A stretch of DNA of 14,557 nt from an uncultured Lachnospiraceae bacterium (GTDB lineage Bacteria; Bacillota; Clostridia; Lachnospirales; Anaerotignaceae), in NCBI GenBank assembly GCA_944384285.1, contig CALWSX010000080.1, forward strand, positions 1-14,557, in the 5' to 3' direction. Numbering within the stretch: position 1 is the first letter of the stretch; every line of letters starts with the position of its first letter. Positions 1 to 9,007 of this stretch are shown piece by piece. The translations under genes and the position numbers were made by a program. Under the pieces are notes generated by a model. It saw nothing but the letters and a program-made list of their open reading frames with translations, was not told the origin of the DNA and searched no databases.

Positions 1-272
1 AGTGTTTGGCGTTCTCTTTCTCCGCTTATACTGCTTGCGGTAAGCGCAGGAGTTGTTATAAGAACAAGACAAAGCTGCATACCAGAAAGAAGCGAATACA
101 TATATATAGTATCTTTTGGATCAAAGCCTCTTCTGTACGACATATTTAAACTTGAATAAAGAAAAAGTGCTGCCGTTCCAACTATAAGGGCTATATAAAC
201 TGATATAGCAATATAAATCTTAAATCTTCTTAAAGAAGTCTGTGTTTCTCTTCTGAAAACAGGATTAATCAT
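1..272 (-). CDS. ABC-2-type transporter permease, N-terminal part (cut by window edge)
   Basis: Ninety codons are visible, starting at ATG 270-272 and running off the left edge. The protein opens MINPVFRRETQTSLRRFK, has a hydrophobic segment at about residues 18-40 (IYIAISVYIALIVGTAALF), then GFDPKD, a second hydrophobic stretch at about 58-77, and the motif SGERERQT at about 83-90. The last motif is typical of ABC-2/GldF-like permeases just after the second membrane helix. The start is set by GGGAGGTG about 10 bases upstream and by an 8-base overlap (ATGATTAA) with the end of the upstream ATPase gene, which implies translational coupling. It should form the membrane channel of the exporter whose ATPase is encoded at 265-1197. 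The substrate is not evident. Confidence 0.85.
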   Translation of the reverse strand, partial: MINPVFRRETQTSLRRFKIYIAISVYIALIVGTAALFLYSSLNMSYRRGFDPKDTIYMYSLLSGMQLCLVLITTPALTASSISGERERQT

Positions 273-1197
273 TCTTTTCTGCACCTCCCGTAATCTGCAT
301 AAATATCTCTTCAAGGCTTCCTTCTTTTTCTGTAAAAGAAATAAGCTTTATATCTTTTTTAATCAACCCAGTCAAAATATTTGAAAGTTCATTATTATCC
401 CCTGAAAAATAAAATTCTATGTTTGTATTTCTTTCTATAATTCCTGATATGTATGGATTTTCTTCAAGATATGGCACTATTCTTTCATCTAGTAAAAGAG
501 GTTCAAGTTTTATAATTTTCTTTTTAGAAACTTTTTTAAGAATATCATTTACTGTTCCTTGCATTAAAAGCTTTCCTTTATCAAAAATCCCTATATCTGT
601 ACACATTTCAGAAAGCTCTGAAAGAATATGAGAACTTATTATAATAGTTTTTCCCATTGCGCTCAAATCTTTAAGTATTTCTTTCATTTCAACTCTTGCA
701 CGAGGGTCAAGTCCACTTGCAGGTTCGTCAAGAATTAAAAGTTCCGGATCATGTACAAGGCTTCTTGCAAGACAAAGCCTTTGTTTCATACCTCTCGAAA
801 GAGAATCAACATAAAAATCTTTCTTTTCTTTAAGATCAACTATTTCAAGCAAATTTTCTATAAGTTTTGGTCTGTCTTTGTATGGAATATAATATGCTCC
901 ACAATAAAAATCCATGTACTCCATAACTTTAAGGTTATCATAAACTCCAAAAAAGTCAGGCATATACCCTATCTTTTCTTTAAGCTTCTCTGGATCTCTT
1001 GAATAATCCTTTCCATCTACAATAACGCTTCCTTCTGTAGCACTTAAAAGTCCAGATACAATTTTCATTGTGGTTGTTTTTCCGGCTCCGTTCGGACCAA
1101 CAAACCCAAAAACACTTCCCCTCTCAACTGAAAGGTTAAGATTATCCAAAGCTTTAAAATTTCCGTATTTTTTTACAAGTCCTTGTATCTCAAGCAT
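265..1197 (-). CDS. ABC transporter ATP-binding protein (ABC-2 exporter type)
   Basis: A 310-aa ABC ATPase. Visible motifs are Walker A GPNGAGKT (34-41), signature LSRGM (133-137), Walker B LLILDEP (153-159), D-loop SGLD (161-164) and the switch histidine H190 in SSHIL. The Q-loop region reads GYMPDFFGVY, with Asp81 where many ABC proteins have Gln; as I recall this is common in GldA-like exporters. The last ~100 residues form the C-terminal extension usual for this class. The protein would power the permease that begins at 272. ATG 1195-1197 overlaps the upstream 834-aa gene by 8 bases (ATGCTTGA), and its TAA overlaps the permease start, so the three genes are one tightly coupled operon. Substrate unknown; export or remodelling at the envelope is inference. 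Confidence 0.95.
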   Translation of the reverse strand: MLEIQGLVKKYGNFKALDNLNLSVERGSVFGFVGPNGAGKTTTMKIVSGLLSATEGSVIVDGKDYSRDPEKLKEKIGYMPDFFGVYDNLKVMEYMDFYCGAYYIPYKDRPKLIENLLEIVDLKEKKDFYVDSLSRGMKQRLCLARSLVHDPELLILDEPASGLDPRARVEMKEILKDLSAMGKTIIISSHILSELSEMCTDIGIFDKGKLLMQGTVNDILKKVSKKKIIKLEPLLLDERIVPYLEENPYISGIIERNTNIEFYFSGDNNELSNILTGLIKKDIKLISFTEKEGSLEEIFMQITGGAEKND

Positions 1198-3694
1198 TTA
1201 AGTCACCTCTTTTCAATGAAAACTCAGGTATGTTACTTCTTTCATCCTGTAAAAACTCTGCTTTAAGCTCTATTATTCCATTTGCATCTGCATGATCTTT
1301 TGCAGTTATATACTTATCACTCGTAACTTCTTCATATTTTCCGGTTGTATAATTTAATACTTTAAACTTAATACTGTTTTGATTTTCATCTTCCCAAAGG
1401 ATTTTAAAACTGTCATTTTCCTGTAAGTCATCAACAAAAAATTGTACAGTAACATCAGTTTTGTCGTATGCATATATTTCATTTCCATAAATATCATAAT
1501 GTCCGTTTGAAATATATATATATTTAGGGAATATTAAACCATAAGGTACTTCAAAACTTTTATCCTCAGGTAAAATATCATCTGTAATAATATACATATT
1601 TGTAAAATAATTCGTAAGTTTACTTCCGTTCATTCTTAATTTATAATCAAAAAGTTTATCATTATTAAATGCAAGAATTGTTACTTTCATAGCATCAGTA
1701 TAGTTTTCAATATAATTTGTATAGTAATCAAGCGCAAGAGCTCTCATTTGATACTTATCATGAACATCTTTTTTTGTAATTTTTCCTGTATTTAAATCCT
1801 CATTAATTGTATCAAATCCCAAAACCTCTTCAATTTGAGTGTAATAATCTCCTTGCCCTATACCTTTTTGTGATACAAGATAATTTAAGTCAAGATTTAT
1901 TTCAATAGTTTCTCCTTTTTTAAGTTCTTTTTCTGGAAGTATATTTTTGCCGGTAAATATTATTAAATTATTAAAATCTGTATTTGTATTATTTGTTATC
2001 GTTCCTAATAATTTACCATCTGTATATTTAAAATTAGTTTCTATTTTTCCTCCCATATCTACTGTACCAAAAGTTTTGGCTGTAATACTTTCCCACTTCA
2101 TTAAATCATAAAAAGTTATTTCTGTTTTTTCTCCGGAATAAATTTTTCTTATTACCTGTTCTTTATTATTATCAGAAGAGCTTGATGCTCCCGGACCTGA
2201 CATATAATAATAGTTACTGTCACTATCAAATATAAAATCAATATTATTTTCAGAAGTAAGTTTTATATCACCATCAAAAGGAGATGTAATTAATGCATAA
2301 GTTGTTCTTTTGCCATAATTTGAAGAATTAGCAAGTTCAACCACATTAGTATAGCTTGATAAACCATCTTTAAATATACTAAACTGTGCAAACGAAAATA
2401 TAATTACAGTAAACAAAATTGCTGATAAAGGAATAAAATACCATGCCTTTTCAAGTTTATCCTTCTTTTTTAAAATACAGTACATTCCAGGACCAACTAA
2501 TATTATATAAACTACAAGAAGTATAAAAATAAATGAAAGATTGCTTGAATCTATATAAGGATAATTACTACGAGTATAATTTCTATAATTATAATTATCT
2601 GTTACTTCAAAATTAGTTAAATCCATACTTGTATAAATTGATTTTAAAGTATCAAGTGTTTCTTTTTCCCCTCCAAAAGGTAAATCTTTAAAATCAAAAT
2701 CATGTATAAAAATTTTCCCTTTACCATAATCATTATAAACTGTCTTTGAATCTATACCATTTTCTAATTTAACTTTTTTAAATTGACTTTCATCAATTTC
2801 TAACTCTGATTTTAACCCACTAAAATTTTTATCATAATTTTCCCCTGTAGATATCGCTAAATATCCACCAGAAACTATGTATTCCTTTAAGGCTTCTTTC
2901 TGTGTTACAGAAAGAGTTGATGTATTAAAATCATCTACAATTATAATTTTAAAATTTTCAAGGATACTTGATTTAAAGGGAAATGAATATTTATCTAAAA
3001 AAAATACTTTATCATACTCTGTATAATAATTATTGTTTGAACCTGTAAAACTTAAAAAAGATAACTCCAAATTTTCTAAATATGATGTATCTTGTGTATT
3101 TTTATCAGTCAAAACGGCTGTAGCAATAAGTTGTGGGTCATATGCCATAACAAGATTTGATTTCTTTTTATATACAACATTTCCATTGCTGTCCACAAGA
3201 TCTACATCAAAATGGTTTTTTAAATAAGATGTCTGAAAATCCATAAAAATTTTCTTTGTAGCACCTTTTGGAAGTTCTAAATTCTGATAAAATACTGATA
3301 CTTGATTTGCGTCTGAATTCACAAAATTTTTAGCTCTTATTTGTACTTCTCCAATAAAATCTGTCTCACCGTTATTTGTAATGTTTAAAATTACAGGAGT
3401 TGTTTTTTCTAAAATATAATTATCATCAAACCCTATAACTACATCAACTTCAAAATTTCCGTTTAATTCTTCTGTTTCATTTTTGCTAAACAAATTTACT
3501 TTTTTTAGGGTTTCATTTGTTGCAACAATATCAGGTGTAATTTTAAACTCTGCTGCATTAGCAAATACACCCATAAAAGGAGCTGCTATCCCTAAAATCA
3601 TTGCAACGGCAATAATAATTGCTAAAACACTTGCAAATACCCTTTTCTTTTTCTTTCTTTTTTGTTCGTAAGCGTTATTTTTATTTCCTTTCAT
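1190..3694 (-). CDS. Large membrane-anchored extracytoplasmic protein encoded with an ABC exporter
   Basis: An 834-aa protein. Residues 12-18 are a Lys/Arg-rich stretch followed by a hydrophobic segment (19-44) and ANA-A at 45-48, so an N-terminal signal peptide or anchor. Residues ~50-200 look like beta-rich extracellular domains. Residues ~240-285 (FKIIIVDDFN, then an SGGYLAIS segment) resemble the glutamine-amidotransferase-like fold found in several envelope proteins, without an obvious catalytic Cys. Two membrane helices follow at about 385-405 (containing VGPGMY) and 418-438, with a long extracellular C-terminal domain after them. ATG 3692-3694 is preceded by GGGGGGAG with a 10-base gap. 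It is first in the operon and overlaps the ABC ATPase by 8 bases, so it probably works with the exporter at the cell surface. I found no convincing promoter in 3695-3950, only an isolated TATAAT on the minus strand at 3773-3778. Exact function unknown. Confidence 0.85.
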   Translation of the reverse strand: MKGNKNNAYEQKRKKKKRVFASVLAIIIAVAMILGIAAPFMGVFANAAEFKITPDIVATNETLKKVNLFSKNETEELNGNFEVDVVIGFDDNYILEKTTPVILNITNNGETDFIGEVQIRAKNFVNSDANQVSVFYQNLELPKGATKKIFMDFQTSYLKNHFDVDLVDSNGNVVYKKKSNLVMAYDPQLIATAVLTDKNTQDTSYLENLELSFLSFTGSNNNYYTEYDKVFFLDKYSFPFKSSILENFKIIIVDDFNTSTLSVTQKEALKEYIVSGGYLAISTGENYDKNFSGLKSELEIDESQFKKVKLENGIDSKTVYNDYGKGKIFIHDFDFKDLPFGGEKETLDTLKSIYTSMDLTNFEVTDNYNYRNYTRSNYPYIDSSNLSFIFILLVVYIILVGPGMYCILKKKDKLEKAWYFIPLSAILFTVIIFSFAQFSIFKDGLSSYTNVVELANSSNYGKRTTYALITSPFDGDIKLTSENNIDFIFDSDSNYYYMSGPGASSSSDNNKEQVIRKIYSGEKTEITFYDLMKWESITAKTFGTVDMGGKIETNFKYTDGKLLGTITNNTNTDFNNLIIFTGKNILPEKELKKGETIEINLDLNYLVSQKGIGQGDYYTQIEEVLGFDTINEDLNTGKITKKDVHDKYQMRALALDYYTNYIENYTDAMKVTILAFNNDKLFDYKLRMNGSKLTNYFTNMYIITDDILPEDKSFEVPYGLIFPKYIYISNGHYDIYGNEIYAYDKTDVTVQFFVDDLQENDSFKILWEDENQNSIKFKVLNYTTGKYEEVTSDKYITAKDHADANGIIELKAEFLQDERSNIPEFSLKRGDLNA

Positions 3695-3950
3695 AAGCTT
3701 AAAACTCCCCCCGAGAATATTTTTAAAATATCTTAATAAACATATTTTAATACATTAAAGTTATCTGTAATAATTATAAACTAAATTGCGCACATAGATA
3801 TTAAAAATTCCTTAAAGTTCACCAAATAATCTTAACATTCCCACATATAGTAAAAAAATTTGAGCTAAAATACTTGTATAAAATTATTTTTTATTATAAA
3901 TAGGCCTAAAAAATGTTTAATTTTTATGATTTCACTTATCTTTATTATAA

Positions 3951-3978
3951 AAAAAACTCCTCTTTCGAGGAGTTTTTT
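3951..3978 (-). terminator. Rho-independent terminator of ligA
   Basis: Perfect 12-bp stem AAAAAACTCCTC / GAGGAGTTTTTT around a 4-base loop. On the minus strand the descending arm runs into eight T. It begins within the ligA stop codon (3977-3979). The symmetric A/T flanks could also stop plus-strand transcription. Confidence 0.92.
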
Positions 3979-5920
3979 ATTTCAAGAACATTTCTATGAA
4001 TTTTTCTTCTGTAATAATAGGGATATCAAGCTCTTTTGCTTTTTTGTTTTTTGATGATGATGACATAATATCATTATTAATAAGATACGATGTCTTTTTT
4101 GTTACAGAACCCGTTACTTTTCCTCCAAGATTTTCTATTTTTTCCTGAAGTTCTTTTCTGTTTGTAAAAGTATTAAGATCTCCTGTAATTACAAAAGTAA
4201 GACCTGACAAAGTATCTTCTGTTTTAGTTTCTTCTTGTATAAATTTAAGATATTTCAAAGCTGTTTGTAAAAGCTCTATATTTTTCTGATTATTAAAATA
4301 TCTGTTTATACTTCGTGCAATAACTTCTCCAAATCCTTCTATTGAAATCAAATCTTCTTCAGTAGCAGAAATAATTTCTTCTATTGAATTATTGTATTTT
4401 TTACAAATTAGTTTTGCATTGCTTAAGCCTACATTATTTATTCCTAAAGCATATATAAAATTAAAGAGGTTTGTTTCTTTGGAGTTTTCTATTGCATTAA
4501 TCATATTTGCATAGCTTTTTTCTCCAAAACCTTCCATATTTATAATTTCATCTTTATGTTCATAAAGAGTATAAATATCAGGATAATACTCAATAAAGCC
4601 TTTTTCAACAAATTTATTTAATGTTTCTTCCGATATACCCTCAATATTCATTGCATTTCTTCCACAATAATGTGCAAGGGATAAAACTATCTGTGCTTTA
4701 CAGTTTGGGTTTGTACAATAAAGTGCTTTTCCCTCTTTAAGCATTCTTATTTCAGTATCTCCGCCACATACAGCACATTTATCAGGAATAGTTATTGTAC
4801 CACTCTTTGTTTTATTTTCAGCTATCTGAGGAATTATCATATTTGCTTTATATACAGAAACTGTGTCACCTTTTCCAAGTTTTAACTCTTCAAGTATACT
4901 TACATTATGAACACTTGCTCTGTTAACCGTAGTTCCTTCTATCTCAACAGGTTCAAAAACAGCAATAGGATTTATAAGACCCGTCCTTGATGTAGACCAT
5001 AAAACATCTATTAATTTTGTATCAACAATTTCATCTTTCCATTTAAAAGCTATTGAGTCTTTAGGGAATTTTGCTGTTTCTCCTAAAGAATTACTGTAAG
5101 ATATACTATTGTAAGTCATAACAAGTCCGTCAGATGCTACATCACTTTCTTGTATTCTCTTTTCAAACCATAAAACTCTTTCTTCTACAGTTTCCTTTGT
5201 AACAACATATCCCTCAACAACTTCAAATCCTAAAGATGAAAGAAAATCAAGCGTATCAGTTTTATTTTCAGTAAAGTTTTTCCCCTCAGCCTCAACAAGG
5301 GTAAATGCATAAAATTTTACTTTTCTCTCGGTTAAAACTTTATTATTAAGCTGTCTTACAGTTCCACTGCATAAATTTCTTGGATTTTTATATTTCTCCT
5401 CATCAGGAAGCTTTTCGTTAATTCTATAAAACTCACTGTAAGGAATTATACCTTCTCCTCTTAAAACGAGTCTTTTATCAAAATTAATTTTAAGTGGAAT
5501 ATTGGCAAAAAGTTTTGCGTTATGAGTAATATCCTCGCCTATTTCTCCATTTCCTCTTGTAACCGCACTTTTAAGTGTCCCGTTTTCATAAGTTAAAACT
5601 ATTGTAAGCCCATCAAGTTTCCAAGAGAGAATACCCTCTTTGTCACCCAAAAAATCTTTAAGCTTTTCTATATCTTTTGTTTTATCAAGAGAAAGCATTT
5701 TTTTATCATGTTTTACTTTTGTGAGTCCACTTAAAACTTCAAATCCAACTTTTTGTGTTGGACTGTTTGAAAGCACTGTGCCACTTTCTTTCTCAAGTGC
5801 CACAAGTTCATCATAATGCTTATCATATTCATAGTCACTCATTATTTCATGACTAAGCTGATAATAATGGTATGACGCTTTATTTAATAACTCCACAAGA
5901 TATTTCATTCTGTTTAACAA
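3977..5920 (-). CDS. ligA: NAD-dependent DNA ligase LigA
   Basis: A 647-aa LigA, close to the usual ~670 aa. It seals nicks in duplex DNA using NAD+ during replication and repair. The N-terminal Ia domain has YHYYQLSHEIMSDYEYD (about 17-33). The adenylation motif KLDG is at 101-104 with catalytic Lys101, and PRNLCSGTVRQL follows further on. A Cys4 zinc finger (CAVC ... CTNPNC) lies at about 380-404, then helix-hairpin-helix repeats, and a BRCT domain fills about 573-647. The start is most likely TTG at 5918-5920: GGAGGTG sits 5-9 bases upstream of it, whereas the first ATG (5906-5908) is 12 bases too far. The gene begins 22 bases after the pcrA stop, so the two are probably cotranscribed, as in Bacillus. 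A strong terminator follows. Confidence 0.97.
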   Translation of the reverse strand: MLNRMKYLVELLNKASYHYYQLSHEIMSDYEYDKHYDELVALEKESGTVLSNSPTQKVGFEVLSGLTKVKHDKKMLSLDKTKDIEKLKDFLGDKEGILSWKLDGLTIVLTYENGTLKSAVTRGNGEIGEDITHNAKLFANIPLKINFDKRLVLRGEGIIPYSEFYRINEKLPDEEKYKNPRNLCSGTVRQLNNKVLTERKVKFYAFTLVEAEGKNFTENKTDTLDFLSSLGFEVVEGYVVTKETVEERVLWFEKRIQESDVASDGLVMTYNSISYSNSLGETAKFPKDSIAFKWKDEIVDTKLIDVLWSTSRTGLINPIAVFEPVEIEGTTVNRASVHNVSILEELKLGKGDTVSVYKANMIIPQIAENKTKSGTITIPDKCAVCGGDTEIRMLKEGKALYCTNPNCKAQIVLSLAHYCGRNAMNIEGISEETLNKFVEKGFIEYYPDIYTLYEHKDEIINMEGFGEKSYANMINAIENSKETNLFNFIYALGINNVGLSNAKLICKKYNNSIEEIISATEEDLISIEGFGEVIARSINRYFNNQKNIELLQTALKYLKFIQEETKTEDTLSGLTFVITGDLNTFTNRKELQEKIENLGGKVTGSVTKKTSYLINNDIMSSSSKNKKAKELDIPIITEEKFIEMFLK

Positions 5921-5942
5921 AAAATTTCACCTCCGAAAAATT

Positions 5943-8189
5943 TTAAGGTGTTACTTTTTTAAGTTTAGAAAGTTTTGCCATAAATTTTTTATCACCTTTT
6001 CCGGCAAATGATACAGTAACTTCAAAGTCAGCCCCGGCAGGATTAATGTTTTTAACTGTACCAATACCATATTTAGGCGCTCTTACACTGTCTCCTACTG
6101 AAAAATCAAGTTTAAAATCTGAAGGTTCTGAAACAGATGAATTAACAGCATCTTTTAATTTTCCAACCATTCCGTAAGGGCTTGGTTTTGGCGAAAAAGT
6201 TCCCATTTTTGCCAAAGTTTTTGGAGACTTAAATTTTTCTTGCTGTCTAACAACTTTAACAGGTTTTTCTATTAAATCTGAAGGTATTTCTTCTATAAAC
6301 CTTGATGGATTACAATAGTGGGTAATACCTCTTTGCATTCTTGTTTTTGCGTTTGTGAGATAGAGTTCCTCCCTTGCTCTTGTTATACCTACATAACAAA
6401 GACGTCTTTCTTCCTCTATTTCTTTTTCACTTCCAGAGTCTATGCTTCTGTAAGAAGGGAAAACGCCTTCTTCCATTCCTACCATAAACACAACTGGAAA
6501 TTCAAGTCCTTTTGAACTATGAAGAGTCATTAAAACAACTGCGTCTTGGTTTTCATCATAATTATCCACATCTGAAACAAGAGATATTTCTTCCATAAAA
6601 GTTTCAAGTGTTGCTTCAGGATTTTCTATCTGATACTGCTCAGCTTTTGAAATAAATTCATCAAGGTTTTCAATTCTTCCTTCTGCTTCCAAAGTTCCTT
6701 CTTCTTTAAGCTCATTTAAATATCCTGTCTTATTTAATATATCACAAATAAGATCTTTAATACTTAAAACATCTTTCATTGCTATAAAATTACTTATGGT
6801 TTCATAAAAAGATGTGAACTTTTTAGCTCTAGCTTTAAGCTCTTTGATACTTTCAACATCTTTAAGTGCATCAAAAAAAGAAATACCATTTTCATCAGCA
6901 TATTCCAAAACTTTATTAATAGATGTATCTCCTATTCCTCTTTTAGGAACATTAATAATACGGTTTAAAGATATATAATCGTCCGGATTTAAAATCGTTC
7001 TTAAATATGCGATAATATCCCTTATTTCCTTTCTTTCGTAGAAACGTATTCCGCCTAAAAGTCTATATGGTATACCAACTTTTATAAACTGGTCTTCAAA
7101 AGTTCTTGATTGGGCATTTGTTCTGTAAAGAACAGCAAAATCAGAATATTTTCTTTGATTTTCTTTTGTTAACTCTGAAATTTTTTCAGAAACAAATTTT
7201 GCTTCCAAAAATTCATTTTCAAAGCCTAAACTATGTACAGAGCTTCCTGAATCATTCTCTGTCCAAAGAGTTTTTGATTTTCTTTTATTGTTATTTGAAA
7301 TAACAGCATTTGCAACATCAAGAATAGTTTTTGTAGAACGATAGTTTTGTTCAAGTTTTATAACTGTGCAATTTTCAAAATCTTTTTCAAAATCAAGTAT
7401 ATTTTGAATATTGGCACCTCTAAATCCATAGATGCTCTGGTCATCATCTCCAACAACACATAAATTGTTATATTTTGAAGCGAGAAGTTTTACAAACTCA
7501 TATTGAGCTGTGTTTGTATCCTGGTACTCATCTATAAGAATATAACGATATCTTTCTCTATATTTTTCAAGAACATCTTTTTCATTTCTGAACAAAAGAA
7601 CTGTTTTATATATAAGATCATCAAAGTCAAGTGCGTTATTCTTTTTTAAAGCCTCTTGATATCTTCTATATATTTCTGCTACTTGCTGTTTTAAAACATC
7701 GTTTCCCGTAGTTTTATAATATTCTTCCGGACTTATAAGTTCATCTTTAAGTCTTCCAATTATATTTTTTACTCCTTTTACAGATATTGTTTTATCTGCT
7801 GTGGAAATATTCATCTGTTTAAAAATATCTTTTAAAACTTTTTCTTGGTCTGAAGTATCATAAATTGTAAAATTCTTTCCATAGCCAATTTTTTCTATGT
7901 CAGAACGAAGTATCCTAACACATGTTGAATGGAATGTACTTATTAAAATATCTTTTGCTTCTTCTCCAATAAGCCCATTAACTCTTTCTTTCATTTCTTT
8001 TGCTGCTTTATTGGTAAATGTAATCGCAAGAATATTATATGGTTTAATGTTATTTTTTATTAAATTTGCTATTCTAACTGTCAAAGCTCCCGTTTTTCCT
8101 GAACCTGCACCAGCAAGTATTAAGACAGGCCCCTCAGTTTGAAGAACAGCTTTTTTCTGCATATCATTAAGTTTGTCAAATCCTATCAT
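5943..8189 (-). CDS. pcrA: ATP-dependent 3'-5' DNA helicase PcrA (UvrD family)
   Basis: A superfamily 1A helicase that unwinds DNA in repair and clears blocked replication forks. Using ATG 8187-8189 it is 748 aa. Visible motifs: Walker A AGAGSGKT (26-33), IDEYQDTN (~220), VVGDDDQSIYGFRG (~245-258), TLHSSKGLEFP (~553) and CYVGITRARE (~595-605). The last ~55 residues (VGDSVRAPKYGIGTV ...) form the Tudor-like domain that in Bacillus PcrA contacts RNA polymerase. The reading frame stays open to an ATG at 8214-8216, but that start has no ribosome binding site. ATG 8189 has GGAG 10 bases upstream and gives MIGFDKLNDMQKKAV, matching the family N-terminus. It is followed 22 bases later by ligA. A terminator lies between yerC and this gene, so pcrA needs readthrough or a promoter I could not identify clearly. 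Confidence 0.97.
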   Translation of the reverse strand: MIGFDKLNDMQKKAVLQTEGPVLILAGAGSGKTGALTVRIANLIKNNIKPYNILAITFTNKAAKEMKERVNGLIGEEAKDILISTFHSTCVRILRSDIEKIGYGKNFTIYDTSDQEKVLKDIFKQMNISTADKTISVKGVKNIIGRLKDELISPEEYYKTTGNDVLKQQVAEIYRRYQEALKKNNALDFDDLIYKTVLLFRNEKDVLEKYRERYRYILIDEYQDTNTAQYEFVKLLASKYNNLCVVGDDDQSIYGFRGANIQNILDFEKDFENCTVIKLEQNYRSTKTILDVANAVISNNNKRKSKTLWTENDSGSSVHSLGFENEFLEAKFVSEKISELTKENQRKYSDFAVLYRTNAQSRTFEDQFIKVGIPYRLLGGIRFYERKEIRDIIAYLRTILNPDDYISLNRIINVPKRGIGDTSINKVLEYADENGISFFDALKDVESIKELKARAKKFTSFYETISNFIAMKDVLSIKDLICDILNKTGYLNELKEEGTLEAEGRIENLDEFISKAEQYQIENPEATLETFMEEISLVSDVDNYDENQDAVVLMTLHSSKGLEFPVVFMVGMEEGVFPSYRSIDSGSEKEIEEERRLCYVGITRAREELYLTNAKTRMQRGITHYCNPSRFIEEIPSDLIEKPVKVVRQQEKFKSPKTLAKMGTFSPKPSPYGMVGKLKDAVNSSVSEPSDFKLDFSVGDSVRAPKYGIGTVKNINPAGADFEVTVSFAGKGDKKFMAKLSKLKKVTP

Positions 8190-8257
8190 ATATTTGTTTC
8201 TCCAATCATAAAACATTCATTATGAAAATTTTTCCACAAAAAAAATAATACAACAAA

Positions 8258-8294
8258 ATAGGAAGCCATAGCAAAAATTGCGCTAACTTCCTAT
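8258..8294 (-). terminator. Terminator after yerC
   Basis: Arms ATAGGAAG (8258-8265) and CTTCCTAT (8287-8294) pair perfectly, with a further inner TAGC/GCTA pairing. On the minus strand the stem is followed by TTTTGTTGTATTATTTTT. It lies between yerC and pcrA and should end or attenuate the yerC transcript. Confidence 0.8.
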
Positions 8295-8324
8295 CATCGT
8301 TGAACAATAAAAATAAAAAAATAC

Positions 8325-8627
8325 TTAGTATTCCTCTATTATATCCTTAGTTCTTTCTATAGCAAGCTTATAACCATCTGTTCCATAATTTAAAGCTCTA
8401 TTAACTCTACTTATAGTTGCTGTTGATGCTCCTGTTTTTTCTGCGATTTCAATATATGTTCTTTTTTCATCAAGCATCTTTGCAACTGCCATTCTCTGTG
8501 CGATAGCCTGAATTTCATGTACTGTACAAAGATCTTCAAGAAGACAATAAAACTCTTCTTCTGTTTTCATAGCCATCATACATTTAATTAAATTATCAGT
8601 TAAAGGATTTTTGATTTTCCTATTCAT
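8325..8627 (-). CDS. yerC: YerC/YecD family TrpR-like DNA-binding protein
   Basis: A small helix-turn-helix protein (100 aa from ATG 8625-8627) of the Trp-repressor-like YerC family. The diagnostic stretches are LCTVHEIQAIAQRM and TYIEIAEKTGASTATISRV, the latter being the HTH, followed by ALNYG. The frame is open to a GTG at 8634-8636, but the ribosome binding site AGAGGTG contains that GTG and lies 6-8 bases before the ATG, so ATG 8627 is preferred. In Bacillus subtilis yerC lies next to pcrB-pcrA-ligA, and here too it sits just upstream of pcrA-ligA. Its biological target is not established to my knowledge. A promoter lies at 8658-8686 and a terminator at 8258-8294. A dyad over the -10 region could allow autoregulation. 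Confidence 0.93.
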   Translation of the reverse strand: MNRKIKNPLTDNLIKCMMAMKTEEEFYCLLEDLCTVHEIQAIAQRMAVAKMLDEKRTYIEIAEKTGASTATISRVNRALNYGTDGYKLAIERTKDIIEEY

Positions 8628-8657
8628 TTTCTTCACCTCTTTTTGTTAGTTAAATTA

Positions 8658-8686
8658 ATATTAACAAACTAAAGTGATAAAGTAAA
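8658..8686 (-). promoter_or_regulatory. Promoter of yerC, extended -10 type
   Basis: On the minus strand, TTTACT (8681-8686), a 17-bp spacer, then TAATAT (8658-8663) preceded by TGT, which makes an extended -10. The predicted start is about 24 bases before the yerC ATG. The -10 lies in the palindrome TTAATATTAA (8655-8664), flanked by TTAGTT (8646-8651) and AACTAA (8667-8672), a possible operator. Confidence 0.6.
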
Positions 8687-8754
8687 GTCTTTTTATTCAA
8701 ATACTTTGTTTTTTTGTGAGAAAGTGATAATTATTATATAAAATTTTTGAAAAA

Positions 8755-8976
8755 TTACTTTGTTATTAGTTTTAGAATTTTATCATAACATTCTTCACAT
8801 ATATCAAAGTCATCTGTTCGACCATCTTTAGAAGAATCATAACCCCATGTTTTGTTTAAATGGAAATAATCAACATAATTTCCAACATTATTCTTTTTTA
8901 TTTCTTTATGGCACATATCACAAATAATCTTGTCAAGTACAGGTACTTTTTTATATTCATTTACATATTCTTTCAT
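8755..8976 (-). CDS. Small zinc-ribbon protein of unknown function
   Basis: A 73-aa protein with two CxxC knuckles, C19-D-M-C22 and C60-E-E-C63, separated by 37 residues. They could bind one zinc in a ribbon or rubredoxin-like fold. The middle (residues 31-58) is rich in aromatic and acidic residues. There is no signal peptide or membrane segment, so it should be cytoplasmic. ATG 8974-8976 has GGGGGA at a good distance and a likely promoter at 9008-9036. I recall similar short proteins in Clostridia without assigned function. It is transcribed away from the ZIP metal transporter, so a metal-linked role is conceivable but is not shown. No clear terminator separates it from yerC, so some readthrough into yerC is possible. 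Confidence 0.8.
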   Translation of the reverse strand: MKEYVNEYKKVPVLDKIICDMCHKEIKKNNVGNYVDYFHLNKTWGYDSSKDGRTDDFDICEECYDKILKLITK

Positions 8977-9007
8977 AAATATTCCCCCATCGACAATATT
9001 TTATTTG

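Noticed and set aside
98..112. The TA run in the permease gene looked like a possible slippage frameshift.
   Set aside because: Careful reading of the minus strand shows one continuous frame through GFDPKD, YMYSLLSG and SGERERQT; the repeat is only 9 bases.
3700..3950. Promoter for the ABC operon.
   Set aside because: A TATAAT exists on the minus strand at 3773-3778, but no acceptable -35 lies 16-18 bp upstream of it, so I did not list it.
7897..8142. Plus-strand open frame of 81 codons opposite pcrA.
   Set aside because: It is a shadow of the conserved helicase motifs on the other strand and has no ribosome binding site; the same holds for the plus-strand frames inside 419-1002, 3033-3671, 6318-6515, 7106-7303 and 11335-11535.
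8190..8216. Upstream ATG of pcrA at 8214-8216.
   Set aside because: It lacks a ribosome binding site, and the nine extra residues do not fit the family N-terminus; ATG 8187-8189 does.
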